A stretch of DNA of 64,000 bases from Duganella zoogloeoides (GTDB lineage Bacteria > Pseudomonadota > Gammaproteobacteria > Burkholderiales > Burkholderiaceae_D): assembly GCF_034479515.1 (NCBI RefSeq), contig NZ_CP140152.1, positions 1,860,001-1,924,000 of the forward strand, written 5' to 3'. Below the pieces are notes generated by a model. That model was not told where the DNA came from. It made no database searches and saw nothing but the letters and a program-made list of their open reading frames with translations. Below, one piece after another: positions 43,971 through 52,608 of this stretch. Each line of letters starts with the position of its first letter. Within the stretch, counting starts at the first letter, position 1. The position numbers were made by a program, and so were the translations under genes.

Positions 43971-44636
43971 ATGATCGACAAAACTTTTGAATCACTGGAG
44001 CGCGCGGTGGCCGATATTCACGACGGCGCCACCGTCATGATCGGCGGCTTCGGCAACGCCGGCATGCCGTCGGCGCTGATCGACGCGCTGATCGCACAGG
44101 GCGCGCGCGAACTTACCATCGTCAACAACAACGCCGGCAATGGCGAGACCGGCCTGGCCGCGCTGCTCAAGGCCAAGCGCGTGCGCAAGATCATTTGCTC
44201 GTTCCCGCGCCAGGCCGACTCGCAGCATTTCGATGCGCTGTACCGCGCCGGCGAAATCGAGCTCGAACTGACGCCGCAAGGCAACCTGGCCGAGCGCATC
44301 CGCGCGGCCGGCGCCGGCATCGGCGGCTTCTTCACCCCCACCGGCTACGGCACGCTGCTGGCCGAAGGCAAGGAGACGCGCCTGATCGACGGCCGCCATT
44401 ACGTGCTCGAAGCACCGATCCACGCCGACTTCGCGCTGATCAAGGCGCTGCGCGGCGACCGCTGGGGCAACCTGGTGTACCGCAAGACCGCGCGCAACTT
44501 CGGCCCGATCATGGCCATGGCGGCCAAGGTGGCCATCGCCCAGGTGCGCGACGTGGTGGCGCTGGGCGAACTCGATCCCGAAACGATCGTCACGCCGGGC
44601 ATTTTCGTCCAGCGCGTAGTCAAGGAGGCAGCATGA
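43971..44636 (+). CDS. pcaI: 3-oxoadipate CoA-transferase, subunit A
   Basis: 221 residues of the ScoA/PcaI family: DGATVMIGGFGNAGMPSALI holds the family's GGFG-x2-G CoA-binding loop, and GGFFTPTGYGT is typical of subunit A. With PcaJ it transfers CoA from succinyl-CoA to 3-oxoadipate. The start at 43971 has no good ribosome site; a ten-codon frame (43958-43990) with AAGAAGA before it overlaps the start and may couple translation. The stop overlaps the pcaJ start (ATGA). Confidence 0.95.
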   Translation: MIDKTFESLERAVADIHDGATVMIGGFGNAGMPSALIDALIAQGARELTIVNNNAGNGETGLAALLKAKRVRKIICSFPRQADSQHFDALYRAGEIELELTPQGNLAERIRAAGAGIGGFFTPTGYGTLLAEGKETRLIDGRHYVLEAPIHADFALIKALRGDRWGNLVYRKTARNFGPIMAMAAKVAIAQVRDVVALGELDPETIVTPGIFVQRVVKEAA

Positions 44637-45289
44637 GCGATACCAGCAAACCCGCAAAGCGGTTTACCCGCGACCAGATCGCCGCACGCGTGGCGCAGGA
44701 CATTCCCGAAGGCGCGTACGTCAACCTCGGCATCGGCCTGCCGACCAAGGTGGCCAACTACCTGCCGGCGGAACGTGAAGTCTTCCTGCACAGCGAAAAC
44801 GGCCTGCTCGGCATGGGGCCCGCACCGGCGCCGGAAGACGAAGACGAAGACCTGATCAACGCCGGCAAGCAGCCGGTCACGCTGCTCACCGGTGGCGCCT
44901 ACTTCCACCACGCCGATTCGTTTGCGATGATGCGCGGCGGCCACCTCGACGTGTGCGTGCTGGGCGCCTTCCAGGTTTCCGAGCATGGCGACCTGGCCAA
45001 CTGGCACACCGGCGCGCCCGATGCGATTCCTGCCGTGGGCGGCGCCATGGACCTGGCCATCGGCGCCAAGCAGGTGTTCGTGATGATGGACCACGTCACC
45101 AAGCTTGGTGAGAGCAAGATCGTCGAGGCGTGCAGTTACCCGCTTACCGGCGTGGCGTGCGTGAACCGCATCTACACCGACATGGCCGTGCTCAACGTGA
45201 CCCCGAATGGCCTGACGGTGCTGGAAATGGCGCCAGGCCTCACGTTTGAAGAACTGCAGGCGGCCACCGGCGCCACGCTGGTGCAATGA
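44633..45289 (+). CDS. pcaJ: 3-oxoadipate CoA-transferase, subunit B
   Basis: 218 residues starting at 44633 within the ATGA overlap with pcaI, with AAGGAGG before it. The catalytic glutamate that carries CoA is E55 in the [10 protein letters not shown] motif; [17 protein letters not shown] and [10 protein letters not shown] are further PcaJ signatures. It forms the heteromeric enzyme with PcaI. The last codons overlap the thiolase region, showing tight pcaI-pcaJ-pcaF coupling. Confidence 0.95.
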   Translation: MSDTSKPAKRFTRDQIAARVAQDIPEGAYVNLGIGLPTKVANYLPAEREVFLHSENGLLGMGPAPAPEDEDEDLINAGKQPVTLLTGGAYFHHADSFAMMRGGHLDVCVLGAFQVSEHGDLANWHTGAPDAIPAVGGAMDLAIGAKQVFVMMDHVTKLGESKIVEACSYPLTGVACVNRIYTDMAVLNVTPNGLTVLEMAPGLTFEELQAATGATLVQ

Positions 45290-45300
45290 AAGGATTAATG

Positions 45301-46503
45301 ATGACCGATGCTTACATCTGCGACGCGGTGCGCACCCCGATCGGCCGCTACGGCGGCGCCCTGAAAGACGTGCGCGCCGACGACCTGGGCGCGGTACCCT
45401 TGCGCGCGCTGGTCGAACGCAATCCCGGCGTGCAGTGGGACCAGGTGGACGACGTGTTTTACGGCTGCGCCAACCAGGCCGGCGAAGACAACCGCAACGT
45501 GGCGCGCATGTCGTCGCTGCTGGCCGGCCTGCCGGTGGCGGTGCCCGGCACCACCATCAACCGCCTGTGCGGCTCCGGCATGGACGCCGTGGGCACGGCG
45601 GCCCGCGCCATCCAGGCCGGCGACGCCAGCCTGATCATCGCCGGTGGCGTCGAGTCGATGACGCGCGCGCCGTTCGTGATGGGCAAGGCCGACAGCGCCT
45701 TCTCGCGCAATGCGTCGCTGCAGGACACCACCATGGGCTGGCGCTTCATCAACAAGGCATTAAAAGATGCCTATGGCGTGGAGACCATGCCTGAAACGGC
45801 GGAAAACGTCGCCACCGATTACCAGGTGAGCCGCCTCGATCAGGACGCGTTTGCGCTGGCCAGCCAGAACAAGGCCGCCACCGCGATTGCCGAAGGCGTG
45901 TTCCAGCGCGAGATCGTGCCGGTCACCATCCCGCAAAAAAAGGGGGACGCGATCGTCTTCGCCCAGGATGAACATCCACGCGCCACCACCGTCGAAGCGC
46001 TGGCGAAATTGAAGGGCGTGGTGCGGCCCGACGGCAGCGTTACCGCCGGCAATGCCTCGGGCATCAACGACGGCGCCTGCGCGCTGCTGATCGCCAGCGC
46101 CGAGGCAGCGCAGCAGCATGGCTTGAAGCCGTTGGCGCGCATTGTCGGTATGGCCACCGCTGGCGTGGCGCCGCGCGTGATGGGCGTGGGGCCCGTGCCG
46201 GCGGTGCGCAAGCTGCTGCGCCAGACCGGCCTGTCGCTCGAGCAGATGGACTGGATCGAGTTGAACGAGGCGTTCGCGTCGCAAGGCCTGGCCGTGCTGC
46301 GCGAACTGGGGCTCAGTGATACCGACCCGCGCGTCAATCCCAACGGCGGCGCGATTGCACTCGGCCATCCGCTGGGCATGAGCGGCGCGCGCCTGGTGAC
46401 TACCGCCACCTGGCAGTTGCACCACAACGGCGGGCGTTATGCGCTGTGCACCATGTGTATCGGCGTGGGGCAGGGCATCGCGATCATCATCGAGAAAGTC
46501 TGA
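45301..46503 (+). CDS. pcaF: 3-oxoadipyl-CoA thiolase
   Basis: 400 residues starting at 45301, chosen because AAAGGA lies seven bases upstream; an ATG at 45286 inside the pcaJ stop would give five extra residues. The thiolase catalytic residues are intact: C90 in [11 protein letters not shown], His in [13 protein letters not shown] and the second Cys in [10 protein letters not shown]. It splits 3-oxoadipyl-CoA into succinyl-CoA and acetyl-CoA, the last step of the pathway. The 400-residue length and [17 protein letters not shown] start are those of PcaF rather than of general acetyl-CoA acetyltransferase. Confidence 0.94.
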   Translation: MTDAYICDAVRTPIGRYGGALKDVRADDLGAVPLRALVERNPGVQWDQVDDVFYGCANQAGEDNRNVARMSSLLAGLPVAVPGTTINRLCGSGMDAVGTAARAIQAGDASLIIAGGVESMTRAPFVMGKADSAFSRNASLQDTTMGWRFINKALKDAYGVETMPETAENVATDYQVSRLDQDAFALASQNKAATAIAEGVFQREIVPVTIPQKKGDAIVFAQDEHPRATTVEALAKLKGVVRPDGSVTAGNASGINDGACALLIASAEAAQQHGLKPLARIVGMATAGVAPRVMGVGPVPAVRKLLRQTGLSLEQMDWIELNEAFASQGLAVLRELGLSDTDPRVNPNGGAIALGHPLGMSGARLVTTATWQLHHNGGRYALCTMCIGVGQGIAIIIEKV

Positions 46504-46546
46504 AACGGTGTGATTTAATGTAATTCCGAGAATGGCAGGAGACAAA

Positions 46547-46612
46547 ATGAAACAACGACACCAACACGGCGCCGCAGAGCGCCTGGACATGAAATGGGGG
46601 CAGCCATGTTAG
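46547..46612 (+). CDS. Possible 21-residue leader ORF overlapping the LivH-type permease start
   Basis: A frame beginning ATGAAACAACGACAC and ending TGTTAG, translation MKQRHQHGAAERLDMKWGQP plus Cys. It has a textbook ribosome site (CAGGAGACAAA), better than that of the following permease, whose ATG (46606) lies inside its last codons. It could couple translation, or be the remnant of a deleted binding-protein gene, since genes of that class often have exactly this leader. No homology is recognisable. Confidence 0.35.
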   Translation: MKQRHQHGAAERLDMKWGQPC

Positions 46613-47472
46613 CCAACTTCGCGGGCGTGCTGTTCGATGGCATCGCCTATGGCAGCTTGCTGTTCCTGATCAGCGTGGGCCTGTCGGTCACGATGGGCAT
46701 GATGAACTTTATTAACCTGGCCCACGGCGCCTTTGCCATGCTGGGCGGGTATGTGAGCGTGACCGTGTTGTCCGCCCTGGGCGTGCCGTTCCTGGCGTCG
46801 CTGCCGCTGGCGTTCATCGCGTCCGCCCTCGTGGGGCTGGTGCTCGAGCGCCTGCTGTACCGGCGCCTGTACAAGGCCAGCCACCTGGACCAGGTGCTGT
46901 TCTCGATCGGCCTGACCTTCATGTCGGTGGCTGCTGCCACCTACTTCTTCGGCCCTACCCAGCAGCCGGTCACGCTGCCCGAGTGGCTGCGCGGCCAGGT
47001 GCATATCCTGGGCCTGGACGTGGGCGCCTACCGGGTCTTCCTGATCGGCGTGGTGGTACTGGTGACGATTGCTCTTGGCCTGCTGATCGAGCGCACCCGC
47101 TTCGGTGCGCAGATCCGCGCCTCGGTGGACAACCAGACCGCGTCGGCCGGCCTCGGTATCAATGTGAGCCTGGTGTTCAGCCTGACCTTTGCGCTCGGTT
47201 CCGGCCTGGCCGGCCTTGGCGGCGGGCTGGGTATCGACGTGCTGGGACTCGATCCGAGCTTCCCGATCAAGTACATGGTGTACTTCCTGCTGGTGGTGGC
47301 CGTAGGCGGCGCCGGCACCATCAAGGGTCCGCTGGTAGCGGCGCTCATCCTCGGCGTGTTCGACGTGGCCGGCAAATACTATGTGCCCGAAATCGGCGCC
47401 TTCGTGATCTACGCGCTGATGGTGGTGCTGCTGATCCTGTTCCCTGCTGGCCTGATCCGGAGGAAAGCATGA
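46606..47472 (+). CDS. livH: LivH-type ABC transporter permease (aromatic-acid uptake)
   Basis: 288 residues starting at 46606 (GGGGG five bases upstream); eight or so membrane helices. The N-terminus LFDGIAYGSLLFLISVGLSV and GMMNFINLAHGAFAMLGGY are the LivH hallmark, and VGGAGTIKGPLVAALILG the loop that contacts the ATPase. Together with the LivM-type, LivG-type and LivF-type genes it forms an ABC importer whose binding proteins are encoded at 40285 and 52609. The genomic setting between pcaF and vanA indicates aromatic acids rather than leucine as cargo. Confidence 0.9.
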   Translation: MLANFAGVLFDGIAYGSLLFLISVGLSVTMGMMNFINLAHGAFAMLGGYVSVTVLSALGVPFLASLPLAFIASALVGLVLERLLYRRLYKASHLDQVLFSIGLTFMSVAAATYFFGPTQQPVTLPEWLRGQVHILGLDVGAYRVFLIGVVVLVTIALGLLIERTRFGAQIRASVDNQTASAGLGINVSLVFSLTFALGSGLAGLGGGLGIDVLGLDPSFPIKYMVYFLLVVAVGGAGTIKGPLVAALILGVFDVAGKYYVPEIGAFVIYALMVVLLILFPAGLIRRKA

Positions 47473-48509
47473 ACGCCATGACCGACACCTTGAAACCCGC
47501 AACCGTTGCGAAGACCACCATGACCACCATTCCAACCGCGCATCTGAACCTGCCCAACGACCGCTGGAAGCCGCTGGAAATCGTGTTCTGGCTGCTGCCC
47601 ATCGCCGCCTACTTCGCCTTTCCCGGCTACCTGGTCCTGATCAGCCAGATCATGATCATCGGCCTGTTCGCCCTGTCGCTGGACCTGATCCTCGGCTACG
47701 CCGGCATCGTCTCGCTGGGTCATGCCGCGTTCTTTGGCCTCGGCGCCTACACAGCCGGCCTGCTGGCCGTGCATGGCTGGGGCGAGCCGCTCAGCGGCCT
47801 GCTGGCGGGGGCCGTGGTGGCCGGCATCTTCGGCTTCATCGTCTCGTTCCTGGTCGTGCGCGGCCAGGACCTCACGCGCCTGATGGTCACGCTCGGCATC
47901 TGCCTGATGCTGCACGAAGCGGCCAACAAGGCGTCGTGGCTGACCGGCGGCGTCGATGGCCTGTCGGGCATGATGGTCGGTAACCTGTTCGGCAGGTTCG
48001 AATTCGACTTGAACGGCACGGTGGCCTTCTGGTACAGCTTTGCGGTGCTGTTCATCCTGTTCGTGGTGCTGCGCCGGCTGGTCAAATCGCCGTTCGGTTT
48101 GAGCCTGATCGGCATCCGCGAAGGTGTGCGCCGCATGCCGTCGCTCGGCGTGAATGTCAATCGCCGCCTGATCGCCATCTACACCGTGTCGGCCGTGATT
48201 GCCGGCGTGGCCGGCGGATTGCTGGCGCAGACCACGCAGTTTGTCGGTCTCGATTCGCTGGGCTTCCCCCGTTCGGCCGAGCTGTTGATCATGCTGGTAT
48301 TGGGCGGCACCGGGCGCCTGTACGGCGCGCTGATCGGCGCGGCCGTGTTCATGGTGGCGCAGGATTACATCTCCGGTCTCAATCCCGCTTACTGGCAGTT
48401 CTATATCGGCTTGCTGCTGGTGCTGATCGTGCTGTTTGCGCGCGGCGGTATCCTCGGTGGCCTGGAAAAACTGGCGGCTGGCTTCAAATCGAAAAAGGAG
48501 GCAGCATGA
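47469..48509 (+). CDS. livM: LivM-type ABC transporter permease (aromatic-acid uptake)
   Basis: 346 residues. The start at 47469 overlaps the LivH-type stop by four bases and follows GGAGGAAAGC. A 40-residue cytoplasmic lead is followed by about nine membrane helices; LDLILGYAGIVSLGHAAFFGLGAY is the LivM signature, and LGGTGRLYGALIGAAVFM the loop that meets the ATPase. It pairs with the LivH-type permease. Confidence 0.9.
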   Translation: MNAMTDTLKPATVAKTTMTTIPTAHLNLPNDRWKPLEIVFWLLPIAAYFAFPGYLVLISQIMIIGLFALSLDLILGYAGIVSLGHAAFFGLGAYTAGLLAVHGWGEPLSGLLAGAVVAGIFGFIVSFLVVRGQDLTRLMVTLGICLMLHEAANKASWLTGGVDGLSGMMVGNLFGRFEFDLNGTVAFWYSFAVLFILFVVLRRLVKSPFGLSLIGIREGVRRMPSLGVNVNRRLIAIYTVSAVIAGVAGGLLAQTTQFVGLDSLGFPRSAELLIMLVLGGTGRLYGALIGAAVFMVAQDYISGLNPAYWQFYIGLLLVLIVLFARGGILGGLEKLAAGFKSKKEAA

Positions 48510-49273
48510 GCACCGTCGGCACCGACATCACCTTGCGCACCGAAGGGCTGTCCAAGCGCTGGGGTGCATTCCTGGCCAACAGCGATGTGAGCCTCACCTT
48601 CAAGCCCGGCGCGCGCCATGCGCTGATCGGTCCCAATGGCGCCGGCAAGACCACCTTCATCAACCTGCTGACCGGCAGCTTCATGCCCAGCAGCGGCAAG
48701 GTGTTTTTGGGTGGCGAAGACATCACCGAGCTGCCGCAACATGAACGCGTTCATCGCGGCATGACGCGCACATTCCAGCTCAACACCCTGTTTGCCGGCA
48801 TGACGGTACTGGAATCGGTGGCGCTGGCGATCTCCGAGCGGCGCGGCCTGCAGTCGGTCTGGTACAAGACCGTGGCCAACCACCCGGACGTGATCGACGA
48901 GGCGATGGCGCTGCTGGCTACCCTCAAGCTCAGCGACCAGGCCAACAGCATCACGCGCAGCATGGCCTATGGCAAGCAGCGGCTGGTGGAGATCGCGCTG
49001 GCGCTGGCCACCAAGCCGCGCATCCTGCTGCTCGATGAACCGGCGGCCGGCATTCCGTCGGCCGAGAGCCGCGAGCTGTTCGAAGTGCTGGCCAATTTGC
49101 CGCGCGACGTGACGGTGCTGTTCATCGAACACGATATGGGACTGGTGTTCCGCTTTGCCGACCGGATTACCGTCATGGTGGGCGGCAAGGTGCTGACCGA
49201 AGGCACGCCCGAAGAGATCGCGGCCGATCCGCGTGTCAAAGAAGTGTACCTGGGGGAGGCGGAACATGCGTGA
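48506..49273 (+). CDS. livG: LivG-type ABC transporter ATPase
   Basis: 255 residues; starts in an ATGA overlap with the LivM-type gene after AAGGAGGCAGC. Walker A is GPNGAGKT, the signature reads SMAYGKQRLVEIALAL (a LivG-type variant of LSGGQ), Walker B ILLLDEPAAG, and H-loop FIEHDMGLVF. All ATP-binding residues are present. It drives import with the LivF-type subunit. Confidence 0.93.
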   Translation: MSTVGTDITLRTEGLSKRWGAFLANSDVSLTFKPGARHALIGPNGAGKTTFINLLTGSFMPSSGKVFLGGEDITELPQHERVHRGMTRTFQLNTLFAGMTVLESVALAISERRGLQSVWYKTVANHPDVIDEAMALLATLKLSDQANSITRSMAYGKQRLVEIALALATKPRILLLDEPAAGIPSAESRELFEVLANLPRDVTVLFIEHDMGLVFRFADRITVMVGGKVLTEGTPEEIAADPRVKEVYLGEAEHA

Positions 49274-49967
49274 ATTACTGAAGCTCGATAAAGTCACGGC
49301 CGGCTATGGCGAGTCGATCGTCCTGGAAGACGTGTCGTTCTCGATGAACGAAGGCGACAGCCTGGCGCTGCTGGGCCGCAATGGCGTCGGCAAAACCAGC
49401 CTGCTGGTGACCCTGATGGGATTGACGCGCCTGCACGGCGGCGGCATTCACTGGGACGGCGCCGACATCGGCCGCATGACCACCCACAAGCGCGCCCGCG
49501 CAGGTCTGGGCTGGGTGCCGCAGGAGCGCCATATGTTCCCGTCGCTCACCGTGGAAGAGCATCTGACCGTGGTGGCCCGTCCGGGGCCGTGGAACCTGCA
49601 AAAGATCTACGGGATATTCCCGCGCCTGCACGAGCGCCGCGCCAACATGGGCAACCAGCTTTCGGGCGGCGAGCAGCAGATGGTGGCGATCGCCCGCGCC
49701 CTGATGACCAACCCGCGCATCCTGCTGCTCGACGAGCCGATGGAAGGCCTGGCGCCGATCATCGTGCAGGACCTGGTGGGGGTGATCCGCAAGCTGGTGG
49801 AAGAGGAGGGCATGTCGGTGATCGTGGTGGAACAGCATGCGCGCCTGGCGCTGTCGCTGACCAAGCGCGCCATCGTGCTCGATCGCGGCCGCATCGTGCA
49901 CGACTCGGACAGCGCCAGTCTGCTGGCCGATGGCGACAAGCTGGACAAGCTGGTCGCGGTGGCTTGA
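49266..49967 (+). CDS. livF: LivF-type ABC transporter ATPase
   Basis: 233 residues starting at 49266, overlapping the LivG-type gene by eight bases behind GGGGGAGGCGG. Walker A GRNGVGKTS, signature LSGGEQQMVAIARAL, Walker B ILLLDEPMEGLAP and H-loop VVEQHARLAL are all canonical for LivF. It closes the transporter operon; the convergent MarR gene ends six bases after its stop. Confidence 0.93.
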   Translation: MRELLKLDKVTAGYGESIVLEDVSFSMNEGDSLALLGRNGVGKTSLLVTLMGLTRLHGGGIHWDGADIGRMTTHKRARAGLGWVPQERHMFPSLTVEEHLTVVARPGPWNLQKIYGIFPRLHERRANMGNQLSGGEQQMVAIARALMTNPRILLLDEPMEGLAPIIVQDLVGVIRKLVEEEGMSVIVVEQHARLALSLTKRAIVLDRGRIVHDSDSASLLADGDKLDKLVAVA

Positions 49968-49973
49968 CACCTC

Positions 49974-50459
49974 CTATTTGACGCTGCCGGTGGCAGCAGT
50001 GAGCGGCGCGCGGCTCTGCTCATTGTTTTCCTGGACCAGCTTGGTGAGCAGCGCCATGAACTGCAATTGTTCCGGCCCCGTCAACGGCGCCAGCAAACGG
50101 CGCCGCAGCCGCTGCGCGCCCGGGATCATGTCGGCCAGTTGCTGCTCGCCTGCGCCGGTGATGGTCAGTGCACGCTGGCGGCGGTTGGTCGGAATCACCT
50201 TGCGCTCCAGCAGTCCTTTTTCCTCGAGCCGCGCACACACGGTGGCGCCGGTGGAGGTATCGATGCCGGTGAGCGCGGCCAGCGACACCTGGTCGGTGCC
50301 CGGATGGCCTGCCAGGTTGCGCAGTACCGCGTACTGGATCGGCGTCAGCTCGCTGCCCATTTCATCGTAAAAGATCGACACCGATATCTGCTGCGCGCGC
50401 CGCAGCAGGTGGCCCGGATGTTCGTACAGGTTGATCAGGGTGCTTTCGGTTTCTGGCAT
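49974..50459 (-). CDS. MarR-family regulator, probable repressor of vanAB
   Basis: 161 residues from the ATG at 50459. Winged helix: LTPIQYAVLRNLAGHPG, recognition helix TGIDTSTGATVCARLEEKGL, wing TNRRQRALTITGAG. MarR proteins of this type respond to phenolic ligands. It is divergent from vanA, with a near-perfect palindrome (50550-50565) 21 bases before vanA. Elsewhere vanAB is mostly controlled by a GntR protein (VanR), so a MarR here is a different solution; a link to the LivF-type operon, which converges on it, is also possible. Confidence 0.88.
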   Translation of the reverse strand: MPETESTLINLYEHPGHLLRRAQQISVSIFYDEMGSELTPIQYAVLRNLAGHPGTDQVSLAALTGIDTSTGATVCARLEEKGLLERKVIPTNRRQRALTITGAGEQQLADMIPGAQRLRRRLLAPLTGPEQLQFMALLTKLVQENNEQSRAPLTAATGSVK

Positions 50460-50549
50460 GGCGGTTCCCGGCGCCGCTGGTGCGGCGCAATATGAAAAGA
50501 GTTGGGCGCGGAGGTTTACTTCTCCGCTTTCAAGACTATACTCTACGAC

Positions 50550-50565
50550 ATTCAGTGTACTGAAT
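50550..50565. promoter_or_regulatory. Predicted MarR operator before vanA
   Basis: ATTCAGT-GT-ACTGAAT, 16 bp with perfect seven-base arms, ending 21 bases before the vanA start codon. Location and symmetry fit a MarR repressor site that also covers the marR promoter. Confidence 0.7.
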
Positions 50566-50586
50566 ATTGAAAACAAAGGAGACAAT

Positions 50587-51630
50587 ATGTACCCGAAAAA
50601 TACCTGGTATGTAGCCTGCACACCGGACGAAATCGACGGCAAGCCGCTGGGCCGCCAGGTCTGCGGCGAGAAGATCGTGTTCTATCGTGGCGCGGACGGC
50701 AAGGTGGCGGCGGTGGAGGATTTCTGTCCGCATCGCGGTGCGCCGCTGTCGCTCGGCTTTGTCCGCGACGGCAACCTGGTCTGCGGCTATCACGGCCTGG
50801 AAATGGGCTGCGACGGCAAGGTGATCAGCATGCCGGGCCAGCGTGTGCGCGGCTTCCCGTGCATAGTCAGCTACGCGGTGGAAGAGCGCCACGGCTTCAT
50901 CTGGGTGTGGCCCGGCGACCGCGCACTGGCCGACCCCGGGCAGATTCCTTACCTGGAATGGGCCGAGAGCCCGGAATGGGCTTACGGCGGCGGCCTGTAT
51001 CACATCAACTGTGAATACCGCCTGATGATCGACAACCTGATGGACCTCACCCACGAGACCTATGTCCACGCGTCGAGCATCGGCCAGAAGGAGATCGATG
51101 AAGCGCCGGTGACCACCCGCGTCAATGGCGAGGAAGTGATCACCAGCCGCTACATGGAGAACATCATGGCGCCGCCGTTCTGGCGCGCGGCCCTGCGGGG
51201 CAATGGCCTGGCCGACGACGTGCCGGTGGACCGCTGGCAGGTGTGCCGCTTCACGCCACCGAGCCACGTGATGATCGAAGTCGGCGTGGCGCACGCCGGC
51301 AACGGCGGCTACGACGCCGCGCCGCAGTTCAAGGCGTCGAGCATCGTGGTGGACTTCATCACGCCGGAAACTGAAACCTCGCACTGGTATTTCTGGGGTA
51401 TGGCCCGCAACTTCAAGCCCGAAGACAAGGAACTGACCGCCACCATCCGCGAAGGACAGGGCAAGATCTTCAACGAAGACCGCGAGATGCTGGAACTGCA
51501 GCAGGCCAACCTGCTGCGCCACCCGGAACGAAAACTGCTGGCGCTGAACATCGACGCCGGCGGCATGCAGTCGCGCCGGGTGCTGGAACAGTGGATGAAG
51601 AAGGAAGTCCCTGCGGAGCAGCCGGCATGA
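50587..51630 (+). CDS. vanA: Vanillate O-demethylase, oxygenase subunit
   Basis: 347 residues starting MYPKNTWYVACTPDEIDGKP, the VanA opening, behind AAAGGAGACAAT. The Rieske [2Fe-2S] ligands are in CPHRGAPLS (Cys-x-His) and LVCGYHGLE (Cys-x2-His); the mononuclear iron ligands lie in NLMDLTHETYVH. It demethylates vanillate to protocatechuate and formaldehyde, taking electrons from VanB. Length equals that of characterised VanA. Its stop overlaps the vanB start. Confidence 0.94.
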   Translation: MYPKNTWYVACTPDEIDGKPLGRQVCGEKIVFYRGADGKVAAVEDFCPHRGAPLSLGFVRDGNLVCGYHGLEMGCDGKVISMPGQRVRGFPCIVSYAVEERHGFIWVWPGDRALADPGQIPYLEWAESPEWAYGGGLYHINCEYRLMIDNLMDLTHETYVHASSIGQKEIDEAPVTTRVNGEEVITSRYMENIMAPPFWRAALRGNGLADDVPVDRWQVCRFTPPSHVMIEVGVAHAGNGGYDAAPQFKASSIVVDFITPETETSHWYFWGMARNFKPEDKELTATIREGQGKIFNEDREMLELQQANLLRHPERKLLALNIDAGGMQSRRVLEQWMKKEVPAEQPA

Positions 51631-52589
51631 CCGCCGGTCTGCTGAGCGTCCGGGTGAACCGCCGGACCCGCGAGGCGGACGACATATGCAGCTATGAACT
51701 GGTGAGCGAAGACGGCAGCGAACTGCCGCCGTTTGCCGCCGGTGCGCATATCGACGTCCACGTGGCGCCGGGGCTGGTGCGCCAGTACTCGCTGTGCAAT
51801 CCGCCGCACGAGCGCCACCGCTACGTGATCGGCGTGCTGCGCGACCCGGCTTCGCGCGGCGGCTCGCGCGCCATGCACGACGGCATCGCGGCCGGCGCCC
51901 GGTTGCAGATCAGCGCACCGCGCAACCTGTTCGCCCTGGCCGACGCGCCGCGCAGCCTGCTGCTGGCCGGCGGCATCGGCGTCACGCCCATCCTGGCGAT
52001 GGCCGAGGCCTTGTCGGCGCAGGGTGCGCAGTTCGAATTGCACTACTGCGCACGCGCGCCCGAGCGCATGGCGTTCCGCGACCGCATCGCCGCTGCGCCC
52101 TACGCCGCTGTCTCGCACCTGTATTTCGATACCGGCGAAAGCGCCCGCAAGCTGGATCTGCCAGCGCTGCTGGCCAGTCTCGATCGCAGCACCCACATTT
52201 ACTTTTGCGGGCCGGCCGGTTTCATCGACCACGTCAAGGCCGTGGCCGCGCAGCAGCAATGGCCGGCCGACCAGCTGCACCTCGAATATTTCGGCGCTGT
52301 CGTGGTGGAATCGACCGGCGACCAGCCGTTCGAGGTGGAGCTCAAGTTCAGCGGCGCGGTGTACGCCATCCCGGTCGGCGTGACCGTGATGAAGGTGCTG
52401 CAGGATGCGGGCGTGTTCGTGCCGGCGTCGTGCGAGCAGGGCGTGTGCGGTACGTGCCTGACGCGTGTTCTTGAAGGTGTGCCCGATCACCGCGACCAGT
52501 ACCTGACCGAAGAAGAGCAGGCCGCCAACGACCAGTTCACCCCGTGTTGTTCCCGTTCCAAAACTCCCAGGCTGCTGCTGGACTTATAA
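51627..52589 (+). CDS. vanB: Vanillate O-demethylase, ferredoxin-reductase subunit
   Basis: 320 residues; ATG at 51627 in an ATGA overlap with vanA, GGAGCAGCC before it. FMN/FAD-binding RQYSLCNPP, NAD-binding LLAGGIGVTPILAMAEAL, and a plant-type [2Fe-2S] domain at the C-terminus with CEQGVCGTCLTRVLEG. It passes electrons from NADH to VanA. Order and length are canonical for the phthalate-reductase family. Confidence 0.94.
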   Translation: MTAGLLSVRVNRRTREADDICSYELVSEDGSELPPFAAGAHIDVHVAPGLVRQYSLCNPPHERHRYVIGVLRDPASRGGSRAMHDGIAAGARLQISAPRNLFALADAPRSLLLAGGIGVTPILAMAEALSAQGAQFELHYCARAPERMAFRDRIAAAPYAAVSHLYFDTGESARKLDLPALLASLDRSTHIYFCGPAGFIDHVKAVAAQQQWPADQLHLEYFGAVVVESTGDQPFEVELKFSGAVYAIPVGVTVMKVLQDAGVFVPASCEQGVCGTCLTRVLEGVPDHRDQYLTEEEQAANDQFTPCCSRSKTPRLLLDL

Positions 52590-52608
52590 AAATACCCAAG
52601 GAGACATG

